Counted from the first letter of the stretch, positions 1 to 6,336 are shown. The stretch: 20,341 bases of DNA from Desemzia sp045528445 (GCF_045528445.1 NZ_JBGQQU010000038.1:1-20341); one strand, 5' to 3'. Numbers and translations are program-made. The notes: generated from the letters alone by a model not told the origin.

Positions 1-127
1 GTTTAACTCCTTCGGAGTACCGTTCTTTAGCCTCATAAAAAAATACCACGTTGAGCATCTTATTCAATGTGGTAGGGTAAACAATTATTTTGTTTTTTAA
101 CCTGTCTACTTGACGGGGAGTGGTTCA
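1..127 (+). mobile_element. Terminal part of an IS3-family (IS150-like) insertion sequence
   Basis: The stretch at 103-127 begins TGTCTACTTGACGGGG and ends AGTGGTTCA. This resembles the right terminal inverted repeat of IS150-group elements, which typically run TGTCTA, then a G-run, then CAGTTCA. No transposase coding is recognisable in the 127 bases available, and the other end lies outside the window, so target duplication cannot be tested. Support comes from the next 70 bases: a ribosome site and promoter point straight into this boundary with no start codon left between them. The family assignment is from memory of the terminal pattern only. Confidence 0.4.
37..74 (-). terminator. Intrinsic terminator read on the minus strand
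   Basis: TACCAC at 44-49 plus TTGA at 51-54 pair with TCAA at 64-67 plus GTGGTA at 69-74. On the minus strand the hairpin is followed by a run of seven T (the A-run at 37-43). It would stop transcripts entering the presumed insertion sequence from the leftward promoter at 172-200. Confidence 0.55.
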
Positions 128-133
128 GAATTT

Positions 134-200
134 ACCTCCTTCTGTTTATTATAATAGCGCTTTCAAAAAGAATTATATCTCACTTATACGTACATGTAAA
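134..200 (-). promoter_or_regulatory. Leftward promoter with cre-like site and ribosome site, gene missing
   Basis: Read on the minus strand: a -35 TTTACA (195-200), a 17-base spacer, and a -10 TATAAT (172-177). This puts the transcription start near 165. A cre-like sequence TGAAAGCGCTATTA (152-165) lies directly on the start; it differs at one position from the CcpA consensus TGWAANCGNTNWCA. It is followed by a strong ribosome site AAGGAGGT (134-141). No ATG, GTG or TTG lies at a usable distance after the ribosome site, because the presumed insertion-sequence end begins at 127. The arrangement implies a CcpA-repressed gene whose body has been displaced to the left of the window or lost. Confidence 0.55.
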
Positions 201-221
201 GAAAATATTCTATATTGTCCG

Positions 222-235
222 AACAAATATTTGTT
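222..235. promoter_or_regulatory. Perfect 14-bp palindrome, possible operator
   Basis: AACAAATATTTGTT is a perfect palindrome lying 22 bases upstream of the -35 of the leftward promoter. The position suits an activator, or an upstream repressor site, for the lost gene. AT-rich palindromes also arise by chance, so this is suggestive only. Confidence 0.3.
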
Positions 236-505
236 TGTGAATTTTTCTGCTTTTTTTATTGTTCTTGTCTATGTTTTTACCCTTCAAGCTTATTTATTAC
301 GATACTCAAAAAAATAATTGCACAGTTACCGTCTCATCTTCTATTTGCAAGAAGCGTTCTTATAGATCCCCAGTACAATCGAAATAATATACTTCACATC
401 GTTGAAAGAGTATAATTAGTTCAATGAAATAAGATTCACTCTTTATTGCTCACCTACACACAATCTTTTTTTATTCTTTGGTTCTTTAAAAGGAGGATCA
501 GTCTT
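236..505. other. Gene-free AT-rich stretch before the CPBP gene
   Basis: No convincing gene is seen here; the short open frames have no ribosome site and no recognisable protein character. A TATAAT at 411-416 could serve as the -10 of the rightward CPBP gene, but no good -35 lies 16-18 bases upstream. The ribosome site AAAGGAGG for that gene is at 488-495. Confidence 0.4.
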
Positions 506-1249
506 ATGGAATTTCATCACAGACAACCTATGTTTCCCACCTTATTTTGGCTCATCCTTTATCTTCTTTTGGCTACCTTTATCGGAAATTATGCTCAAAC
601 AGATCGAGAAGTTTATTTAATTGAAGCAGTTCCACAGTTATTGTTAGCATCGCTATGTTTCCTTTATCTTTATAGAACCGGTTTAAGCACCGAAATAGGT
701 TTGACAACTCCAGCCACTGAATCCAACAAAATAATGCTTTACTATTTGCCACTTTTTTTCATCTCTGGTATTTCACTTTTTTATGGTTTTCAAACATCAC
801 TGCCTTTACTTGATGTTCTAGCGCTCTTAGGTTTTTATACAGCAGTAAGCTTTATGGAAGAAGTCATTTTCCGTGGATTAATGTTCAATGCTTTAAGCCG
901 TAAGTGGAAACATTTAACGGTTGTTCTCTTCATTAGTTCAACTTTTGCTTTCGGTCATATCATCAGTCTTGTTGCTACCCAGATGACAGGCTACGAAACA
1001 TCTCTTCAAATTATGAACGCCTTTGTAGTCGGCTTTTTGTTTATGGTAGTCATGATTTCTTCGCGCAATTTAAAAGTCTGCATTCTAGCGCACATTCTTT
1101 ACAATTTTTTGGCGAGTATTTCTAATGTAGGTTCAACTCGAATAGAAGTAGTTGTCGTTACTACAATCATTGCGGTTTTGTATACTGTTTATTTATGGAA
1201 AAATGCCATCCATCTTAAAGGTTATTTAAATGAGCGAGCTGTCTTTTGA
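506..1249 (+). CDS. CPBP-family intramembrane metalloprotease (Abi/CAAX-type)
   Basis: A 247-residue polytopic membrane protein with about seven to eight hydrophobic segments. The CPBP (Abi) family motifs are all present: EExxxR as EEVIFR (E118, E119, R123), FxxxH as FAFGH (F147-H151) and HxxxN as HILYN (H196-N200). These residues form the catalytic site in Rce1-like glutamate-type intramembrane proteases. The start at 506 was chosen because AAAGGAGG lies 10 bases upstream; the open frame extends 20 codons further up, but that part has no ribosome site. In lactic acid bacteria such proteins often serve in bacteriocin self-immunity or peptide maturation, but no bacteriocin gene is visible nearby, so the substrate is unknown. 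It stands alone and ends at a shared terminator. Confidence 0.88.
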   Translation: MEFHHRQPMFPTLFWLILYLLLATFIGNYAQTDREVYLIEAVPQLLLASLCFLYLYRTGLSTEIGLTTPATESNKIMLYYLPLFFISGISLFYGFQTSLPLLDVLALLGFYTAVSFMEEVIFRGLMFNALSRKWKHLTVVLFISSTFAFGHIISLVATQMTGYETSLQIMNAFVVGFLFMVVMISSRNLKVCILAHILYNFLASISNVGSTRIEVVVVTTIIAVLYTVYLWKNAIHLKGYLNERAVF

Positions 1250-1270
1250 AATGGAACAATTCTAGATACA

Positions 1271-1315
1271 AAAAAGTATCACGCTACCTATCAACAGCAG
1301 CGTGATACTTTTTTC
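1271..1315. terminator. Bidirectional terminator between CPBP gene and nox
   Basis: AAAAAGTATCACGCT (1271-1285) pairs with AGCGTGATACTTTTT (1299-1313). The stem has an A-run on one side and a T-run on the other, so it can end both convergent genes. Confidence 0.88.
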
Positions 1316-1363
1316 TTTTTTACTTAATTTTTTGAGGGAGTTATCTTATTTTATAGCTTTTTT

Positions 1364-2710
1364 TTACAGCTTTTCCCCATCAAAGTTACCATCCAAAGCT
1401 TTTTGAGCGAGAACATTCAAATAGTTCCATGGACGGTTGAATCCAGGTTGGAAAAAGAAATCAGCAAATGCCAATTGTTCTAATGTCCATCCTGATGAAA
1501 CAGCTACAGAAACCGCGTTGATTGAAGCTGTCACGTCATAAGTTGACATCAATTGAGCCCCAACGATGCGGTGGCTTTCTTTTTCAAAATGGATTTTCAT
1601 CATCACTTTCTCGTCATCAATAAAAGTAGGACGAATGTTTTCTACTACAAAAGTACTTGCTACTTCAGCTTCGATCGAATCTTGATCAATGTCTTTCACA
1701 CCTGTAGAAGCTAATTTGTAATCAAATAAAGTTAATCCTGATGTTCCAGATACTTCAGGCATTTTAACTTTTTTCTCTAAAATATTTTTAGCTGCAATCA
1801 CTCCTTGGCGACGAGCATTTGAAGCTAAAGCAATCAATTTAGATCCATGATTAGGAGCAAATGGGATCTTAGTAGCATCTCCCATTGCGAAGATGTCTTT
1901 TGCAGAAGTTTCCAAGTACTCATCAACCACTACAGTTCCATCTTGATTCAATTCAACGATGCCTTGCAACCATTTCGTATTCGGACGAACTCCAACAGCC
2001 ATGATAACTGTATCTGCTTCATATTCCCCTTTATCTGTCACAACTTTAGTGACTGTTCCATTTTCACCCACGACTTCTTTAACCATTTCGCTAGTGCGAA
2101 CAGTCAATCCATTTTCTTGCATATTCTCATTTAGCACATCAACGAATTCTTGATCCAAGTAAGTGTTCAATACTCGGTCTAAAGAATCGATGACAGTTGT
2201 CTCAATGCCCGCTTTAGCAAATGCTTCGGCTACTTCGATACCAATGTAACCTCCGCCTACAACGACTGCTTTTTTCGATTGGCTCATACGGTTTTTAACT
2301 TTTTCAGCCCAGTTACGACCGCGTACATAAAAAATGTTATCTAGGTCAGCACCAGGAATTGGAATTTTCACTGGCATTGCTCCTGGAGAAAGAATTAATT
2401 TATCATAACTTTCTTCTGTTTCTCCATCAGTTGTTTTCACAGTAATGGTTTTCGTTTCCGGATTGATACCTACAACATCACTGTTCATATGAACAGTCAC
2501 GTTTTGCTCTTTAAGAGTTTCCTCCGTAGCATAGTGTAAACTATCTAGAGATTCAGCAATACCTTCTAGGTAACTTTGAATTCCGCAAGATAAAAATGAT
2601 GCTGTTGCTCCACGCTCATAAATATGTAATTCAGCATCATTGTGTTCTTTCAACAACGTTTGAGTTGCTTCATAACCAGCGTGAGATGTACCTACTACAA
2701 TAATTTTCAA
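1364..2710 (-). CDS. nox: FAD-dependent NADH oxidase (water-forming type)
   Basis: A 448-residue pyridine nucleotide-disulfide oxidoreductase of the NADH oxidase/NADH peroxidase branch. It probably reduces O2 to water with NADH in the cytoplasm, regenerating NAD+ and removing oxygen. The FAD-binding start IIVVGTSHAG carries the conserved His10. SFLSCGIQ carries the single redox cysteine Cys42, and the NAD fold GGGYIG is at 152-157. A second FAD motif (FAMGDA) lies near residue 280, followed by the C-terminal dimerisation domain. Length matches the usual ~446. The start is taken as TTG at 2710, giving MKIIVVG, with GGAGG 8 bases upstream; the upstream TTG at 2725 overlaps that ribosome site. 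NADH peroxidase or CoA-disulfide reductase are alternatives, but FLSCG favours Nox. No clear promoter was found in 2711-2906. Confidence 0.88.
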   Translation of the reverse strand: MKIIVVGTSHAGYEATQTLLKEHNDAELHIYERGATASFLSCGIQSYLEGIAESLDSLHYATEETLKEQNVTVHMNSDVVGINPETKTITVKTTDGETEESYDKLILSPGAMPVKIPIPGADLDNIFYVRGRNWAEKVKNRMSQSKKAVVVGGGYIGIEVAEAFAKAGIETTVIDSLDRVLNTYLDQEFVDVLNENMQENGLTVRTSEMVKEVVGENGTVTKVVTDKGEYEADTVIMAVGVRPNTKWLQGIVELNQDGTVVVDEYLETSAKDIFAMGDATKIPFAPNHGSKLIALASNARRQGVIAAKNILEKKVKMPEVSGTSGLTLFDYKLASTGVKDIDQDSIEAEVASTFVVENIRPTFIDDEKVMMKIHFEKESHRIVGAQLMSTYDVTASINAVSVAVSSGWTLEQLAFADFFFQPGFNRPWNYLNVLAQKALDGNFDGEKL

Positions 2711-2906
2711 TCCAATTGCCTCCAATAATCTTTATTTGTTACAGAGTGCACCATACCATTAATTTAGATTTTTATAAAATGATATGCATAAGATGTTCGT
2801 GTTTTATACAAAAAAAGGATTGCAAACATGGTTATAACAATAAAAAAACGTTTTATATAAATTAAATATCTGTGATTATGTATGAAATAAGAATATTATA
2901 ATTGGT

Positions 2907-2949
2907 AAAAAAAGGCTTTTGAACAGCATTACACTGTACAAAAGCCTTA
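2907..2949 (-). terminator. Strong terminator, probably the original tRNA-Leu terminator
   Basis: On the minus strand AAGGCTTTTG and CAAAAGCCTT (plus-strand arms 2912-2921 and 2939-2948) form a long stem with an inner CAG/CTG pair, followed by seven T. It lies just downstream of the truncated tRNA-Leu copy. If the island is excised in silico, it falls directly behind the intact tRNA gene, so it is probably the native tRNA terminator. Confidence 0.85.
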
Positions 2950-2962
2950 AATAGTTTAATTC

Positions 2963-3032
2963 ATTTATGCGGCCGAGAAGAGTTGAACTTTTACATCCAT
3001 ATTGGATACCAGCCCCTCAAGCTGGCGCGTCT
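2963..3032 (-). repeat. Truncated tRNA-Leu copy, distal attachment site of the island
   Basis: These 70 bases match 5521-5590 with only two adjacent differences (TT at 2991-2992 against CC at 5549-5550). They cover the tRNA from the D arm to the 3' end plus five flanking bases. The difference places an A opposite C in the T stem, and the 5' acceptor strand is absent, so no functional tRNA can form. Weaker similarity to a leucine tRNA D arm continues to about 3044. Same orientation as the intact gene. Confidence 0.85.
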
Positions 3033-3044
3033 GCTCAAATTCCG

Positions 3045-3255
3045 CATTTTCATGTATAAATGTTAATTTACCAACGTTTAAAGCTAATTTCAAATTATAT
3101 ATAATCTTCTAAAATAAAAAGCACACACAAACCTACAGTAAAACACGCACCTTAAAGAGTCAATATTTTTTTATCTTATATATAGCATATTTACGTTTCA
3201 TGTCACGCAATACCACTTTTAATATGCAGTTGATAAAGTTCTAAAATCAATTAAC
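3045..3255. other. Island end without recognisable genes
   Basis: AT-rich sequence between the distal attachment copy and the stop of the AAA+ gene. No open frame of note and no integrase remnant were seen. A weak inverted repeat (AGTTGAT at 3228-3234 against ATCAATTAACT at 3245-3255) lies just after the stop codon, but it lacks a proper T-run on the minus strand. Confidence 0.4.
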
Positions 3256-4380
3256 TTATTTCTTCAATATTGCATCCAGTAATTGTAATGAGATTAATTT
3301 CTCAATGTCTTTATTAATTTCTCTAACGTTATCCAACTTGTCTAATCTTCCAATCATAATTTTAAATATAATATCTCTTCTAATCTTTTTTTTATCTTCT
3401 TCTTTTTGAGAGTTTAATAATTCGTCAATTTTCAAATTTATAATTTTCATTTTATCTTCTATGCTAAGAGGTTTATACTCTATAAAATTATCAAATCTAG
3501 AGTATATAGACGCACCTAATGTTTTTTTGAAATCATTTAAATTTCTAAAATTTGAAGTACATATGATTATGCTATTTTTCAAATTCACTTTATATAATAC
3601 ATCTTTAAATATACCTTCATCAAATACTTCATAAAATGCACTATACAATGAAGGATCGACCTTATCAAATTCATCCAATAATATAACGTTAGACTCTCTA
3701 TTCACTAATTCATAAGATAATGAGTCGGTTCCTTGTTCGCCTCCAAAGAGAAAATTATGAGCTCGCTGATTTTGAAACATAGATAGTTGTTGTCTAAAAA
3801 ATTTCCCACCAAGTATTTCCCCAATAAATTTAGCTGTTTCAGTTTTACCCACACCAGTTGGCCCGTATAACATAATCACGACTGGTTTACTTTTTCCAGC
3901 ATTTAACAAAGGTACCAAACTAATTAATATTTCCTTTTTTGCTTCACGTTGTCCAATTATATTCAATTCAAACTTATCATTAATGTCTATCAGATTTTCT
4001 TCAGTTAACTGATTATATTTATATTCAATTTTTTTAAAGTTTATCTTTAATTCTTTAGCTTGTTCATAAATTTTTTGTGGTGGATTTTGCATGTAAACAT
4101 TTTCAATATTTAACTTACTAATTCTCGAAAAGAAACTTAAGAGTAAATTTTCGCTTATTCCGTTGAATTCATCTGAAAAACAAACTAAATTCTTATAGGT
4201 AGGTTGTTTTTGTTTTGGAGTTTCTTGTCCTTCAACTTTGTGCCATGTGGTATTAGATATAGCTATAAGCACTTCTACTATCTCGCTTAGCGTACTATAA
4301 TCTTCTAATCTTTCAGTTACTTGTAATTCAAAATGACTTTTGGGTCCTATGAAAACAGTTACTTTATTCAGATTCAACAC
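3256..4380 (-). CDS. dolB: ClpB-like AAA+ ATPase, DolB-type of a Dodola defence pair
   Basis: 374 residues. A poorly conserved N-terminal part (~1-130) is followed by one AAA+ module of the ClpA/ClpB D2 type. The module shows a GQREA entry box (143-147), Walker A GPTGVGKT (173-180), Walker B VILLDEFDK (232-240), sensor 1 TSN (275-277), arginine finger in SRFD (R295), and a sensor-2-like NVREIN (351-356). It lacks the Clp N-domain, the middle coiled coil and a second ATPase module. At the usual ClpB pore-loop position, where GYVG is expected, it reads LFGGEQG (211-217) with no aromatic residue. The start is GTG at 4380, with AGGAG 9 bases upstream; the gene overlaps the upstream gene by 17 bases, suggesting coupled translation. 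A ClpB-like ATPase next to a DUF6414 protein is the composition described for Dodola; the exact identity is from memory. Confidence 0.72.
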   Translation of the reverse strand: MLNLNKVTVFIGPKSHFELQVTERLEDYSTLSEIVEVLIAISNTTWHKVEGQETPKQKQPTYKNLVCFSDEFNGISENLLLSFFSRISKLNIENVYMQNPPQKIYEQAKELKINFKKIEYKYNQLTEENLIDINDKFELNIIGQREAKKEILISLVPLLNAGKSKPVVIMLYGPTGVGKTETAKFIGEILGGKFFRQQLSMFQNQRAHNFLFGGEQGTDSLSYELVNRESNVILLDEFDKVDPSLYSAFYEVFDEGIFKDVLYKVNLKNSIIICTSNFRNLNDFKKTLGASIYSRFDNFIEYKPLSIEDKMKIINLKIDELLNSQKEEDKKKIRRDIIFKIMIGRLDKLDNVREINKDIEKLISLQLLDAILKK

Positions 4381-5209
4381 CTGCCAATACTCCTGCTAAT
4401 ACAACATCAAATAAGGGCAGTATTTCTTGTTCTTGTTCTTGTTTTTGCTCTTGCTCTTGTTCTTGCTCTTGTAATTGACCTTTAACTGTTTCATAATCAT
4501 CTGAAACTGAAGTAACTGCAGTTGTATTAGTATCTTCTTCATTAGCCATATCCACAAAAAAGTTCTCAACAACCAAATTTTTTTTATCTATTTCTCCTAC
4601 TCGAATTGCATAGCACGTTATATTCATTGTTTGTAAGTCACCTATGCTGTAATTGTTCTTAAACGTATTATTATTAAATCTTAAGACAACTTTATCTACA
4701 TCTTTACTTGCTAATATCTCGTAGTAACCTTTAGCATCATTTAGTGTTTCATCTAAAAGTTTTATATCGAAATCTTCCATATCATCTGTATTGTCTTTCA
4801 TCATTTTTAAATAAGGTGTAAACGTTTTTAAATATGCAAAAGAATTTTTCTCTAAAGTAAGATTATAATCAGTAAATTCGTGTATCTCGGCGTTATCTTT
4901 TTTAGCAACAAAGTCTGTTAGTATAGTATTTGACAAGGTTGTTTTAAGCATTTTATTGTTGTTTTTTGAAAATGCAGCTTCTGTTGAGTTTGAAGCACTC
5001 GCACCAAAACTCATCATTCCAAACAAAAAGTCTTTAAATTTAACTTTACCCTCAGCCAACAATTGCGTGTTATTGTCAAATGAATTTCCTGCATTTTTTA
5101 CTATTTCATCGTTAAAAAAATATCTACCATTGTTAATAATATCTAAATATTCCAAAGCTGAGTCTTCATCGAAATAAATAACTTTTATTAGTCTAACGCT
5201 ATCGGTCAT
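4364..5209 (-). CDS. dolA: DUF6414-like protein, DolA-type of a Dodola defence pair
   Basis: 281 residues, cytoplasmic, no signal peptide. The N-terminus IKVIYFDEDSALEYLDI (8-24) resembles the DUF6414 family pattern (YFDE-S---YLD); the biochemical activity of the family is unknown to me. Residues 245-262 form a Gln-Glu low-complexity run encoded by a hexanucleotide repeat. The last 19 residues are hydrophobic and small-residue rich (VVLAGVLAGV). RBS GGAG lies ~10 bases before ATG 5209. It is the first gene of a two-gene unit, and its stop overlaps the start of the ATPase gene. By comparison with Dodola it would act with the ATPase against phage, perhaps as sensor or effector; this role is inference from family pairing and island context. 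Confidence 0.7.
   Translation of the reverse strand: MTDSVRLIKVIYFDEDSALEYLDIINNGRYFFNDEIVKNAGNSFDNNTQLLAEGKVKFKDFLFGMMSFGASASNSTEAAFSKNNNKMLKTTLSNTILTDFVAKKDNAEIHEFTDYNLTLEKNSFAYLKTFTPYLKMMKDNTDDMEDFDIKLLDETLNDAKGYYEILASKDVDKVVLRFNNNTFKNNYSIGDLQTMNITCYAIRVGEIDKKNLVVENFFVDMANEEDTNTTAVTSVSDDYETVKGQLQEQEQEQEQKQEQEQEILPLFDVVLAGVLAGVESE
4424..4471 (-). repeat. Eight-unit hexanucleotide repeat encoding (Gln-Glu)n
   Basis: Eight consecutive 6-bp units, TTCTTG or CTCTTG on the plus strand (one is TTTTTG), read CAAGAA/CAAGAG on the coding strand. Each unit adds exactly two codons, so slippage would change the length of the linker before the hydrophobic tail without shifting the frame. Confidence 0.9.
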
Positions 5210-5257
5210 ACAATACTCTCCTCAAAAAATATTCTTTTTCAATGCCCTTGTTACTAA

Positions 5258-5286
5258 ATTATAACATTAAAGAATTGTAATATCAG
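5258..5286 (-). promoter_or_regulatory. Possible promoter of the dolAB-like pair
   Basis: Minus strand -10 TATAAT (5258-5263) with a poor -35 CTGATA (5281-5286) at 17 bases. The transcription start would lie ~45 bases before the ATG at 5209. The -10 is perfect but the -35 is weak, so a low-level or activator-dependent promoter is possible. Confidence 0.35.
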
Positions 5287-5443
5287 AGCATTAGTAATTA
5301 ACTGTTAGGTGTTTATTTTTAAATATTTTAGCTTTCAGAGCTGCTTTTTTTAGGTACGTATTTTTAAATTAAAGAAGGTTATTTGTAGCTTATAATTCCA
5401 CTTAAATAGTGAGGCACATAATCTATCACGCTAGCCCACTCGC

Positions 5444-5494
5444 AAAAATACAGCCATTTCCCTCACCCTCAAAAGAGTAAGGAAATCAGCTGTA
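5444..5494 (-). terminator. Terminator after tRNA-Leu supplied by the island
   Basis: TACAGC...ATTTCC (5449-5461) pairs with GGAAAT...GCTGTA (5481-5494) with a small mismatch. On the minus strand the stem is followed by TATTTTT. It ends the tRNA transcript some 30 bases past the gene. By the repeat geometry it belongs to the inserted segment, so the element brought its own tRNA terminator. Confidence 0.75.
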
Positions 5495-5520
5495 AACGTT
5501 AATGCTATACTTTTCATTCA

Positions 5521-5590
5521 ATTTATGCGGCCGAGAAGAGTTGAACTTCCACATCCATATTGGATACCAGCCCCTCAAGCTGGCGCGTCT
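5521..5590 (-). repeat. Proximal attachment-site copy inside intact tRNA-Leu
   Basis: Direct-repeat partner of 2963-3032 (68 of 70 bases identical). It spans the D arm to 3' end of the functional tRNA-Leu gene and five bases beyond, so the tRNA was restored on integration. Confidence 0.85.
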
Positions 5591-5609
5591 ACCATTCCGC
5601 CACGACCGC
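5526..5609 (-). tRNA. tRNA-Leu (anticodon GAG)
   Basis: 84 nt class II tRNA on the minus strand. The acceptor strands GCGGTCG and CGGCCGC pair over seven positions (one G-U), with discriminator A. The anticodon stem CCAGC/GCTGG encloses the loop TTGAGGG, giving anticodon GAG (Leu CUC/CUU). The T loop TTCAACT has the stem GGAAG/CTTCT. A long variable arm is present. CCA is not encoded. The 3' part is the integration target of the adjacent island. Confidence 0.93.
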
Positions 5610-5626
5610 TTATCGCAACAAAGACT

Positions 5627-5654
5627 ATTCTAACAATATTTCAAAAGATTGTAA
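5627..5654 (-). promoter_or_regulatory. Promoter of tRNA-Leu
   Basis: Minus strand -35 TTACAA (5649-5654), a 16-base spacer, and -10 TAGAAT (5627-5632). The start would fall ~10 bases before the mature tRNA 5' end. Confidence 0.65.
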
Positions 5655-5691
5655 AGCAGACTTTGATGGGATATCTGAGAAAACACTCTCT

Positions 5692-6336
5692 CTAAAATTG
5701 CTCTGAATTCTTGTAATAATAAATCGCTAATTGAGTTCGATCTCGTAAATGGAGTTTCTCTAAAATAATGGATAGGTAATTACGAATCGTCCCTTCACTA
5801 AAGTGCATTTTTTCAGCAATTTCTTTATTGTTCAGTCCTTGTGATACCCAATACACTAGCTCTCCTTCTTTTTCAGTCAAAAGAGGAAAAGAGGAACCTT
5901 TTTTCTGCTCTTTAAAAAAGTATCCAGGAATTTTGACAATAATTTCATCTCCAAATACTCGCTGTCCAGACGCTACTGCTTCAATTGCTGGAATAATACT
6001 GTCGTAATCTGTTTTCATCAAATAGCCTTTAGCACCTAACTTCAGCGCATCTATAATGTATTCATCTTCTAAAAAAGTTGTCAGATAAATCAATTTCGCA
6101 TTCGGGTCCAGTTGAACAATTTGTTTTCCCGCAGTAATGCCATCTAATTCCGGCATACGAATATCAATCAAGACAATATCCGGTTGATATTGTTGATAAA
6201 GGCTGATGGCCTCATTTCCATTTTTCCCTGTGTTGCAAATTTGATACGGGTTTGGAAAGTGTTTGGTTCCCATCTCGATGATTGTTCGAAGACCATTGAT
6301 TACCAAAGCGTCATCATCTATTAATAGAATATTCAT
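5692..6336 (-). CDS. NarL/LuxR-family response regulator (LnrK-like)
   Basis: 214 residues. The N-terminal receiver domain (1-120) has the acidic pair D7-D8, the phospho-acceptor D58 in VLIDIRMPE, the switch threonine at T86/T87 and the conserved K108. The C-terminal LuxR-type helix-turn-helix (~153-205) carries LTEKEGELVYWVSQGLNNKE and the recognition helix SEGTIRNYLS. The gene overlaps the kinase gene by 4 bases (ATGA), so the two are translated together. The likely partner genes are the divergent ABC transporter genes. Size and neighbourhood resemble LnrK/YfiK of Bacillus subtilis, which activates an ABC exporter for membrane-active polyenes. The inducing signal here is unknown. Confidence 0.88.
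   Translation of the reverse strand: MNILLIDDDALVINGLRTIIEMGTKHFPNPYQICNTGKNGNEAISLYQQYQPDIVLIDIRMPELDGITAGKQIVQLDPNAKLIYLTTFLEDEYIIDALKLGAKGYLMKTDYDSIIPAIEAVASGQRVFGDEIIVKIPGYFFKEQKKGSSFPLLTEKEGELVYWVSQGLNNKEIAEKMHFSEGTIRNYLSIILEKLHLRDRTQLAIYYYKNSEQF

Larger units (their letters stand above)
2963..5590. mobile_element. Small genomic island integrated in tRNA-Leu(GAG)
   Basis: The segment is bounded by the two 70-bp direct copies of the 3' part of tRNA-Leu. The left (distal) copy is truncated and the right copy belongs to the intact gene, as left by a tyrosine-recombinase type insertion. The unit length from repeat to repeat is 2558 bp. Its content is visibly more AT-rich than the flanks (AAA, AAT and ATA codons dominate). 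It carries just two co-directional overlapping genes and a terminator. No integrase, excisionase or replication gene is seen, so it is either a non-autonomous element moved in trans or the remnant of a larger one. Confidence 0.75.

Noticed and set aside
120..415. Two small plus-strand open frames after the insertion-sequence end
   Set aside because: No ribosome site, Phe/Leu-rich AT-driven composition, and they run against the orphan promoter signals on the other strand.
2726..2906. Rex or cre site upstream of nox
   Set aside because: No sequence close to TTGTGA-N-TCACAA or to the cre consensus could be found; AT-rich runs only.
3228..3255. Inverted repeat after the dolB stop as terminator
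   Set aside because: Imperfect AT-rich stem without a T-run on the minus strand; too weak to call.
5331..5351. AGCT-TTCAG-AGCT hairpin followed by T-run inside the island
   Set aside because: Only a four-base stem and no plus-strand gene to terminate.
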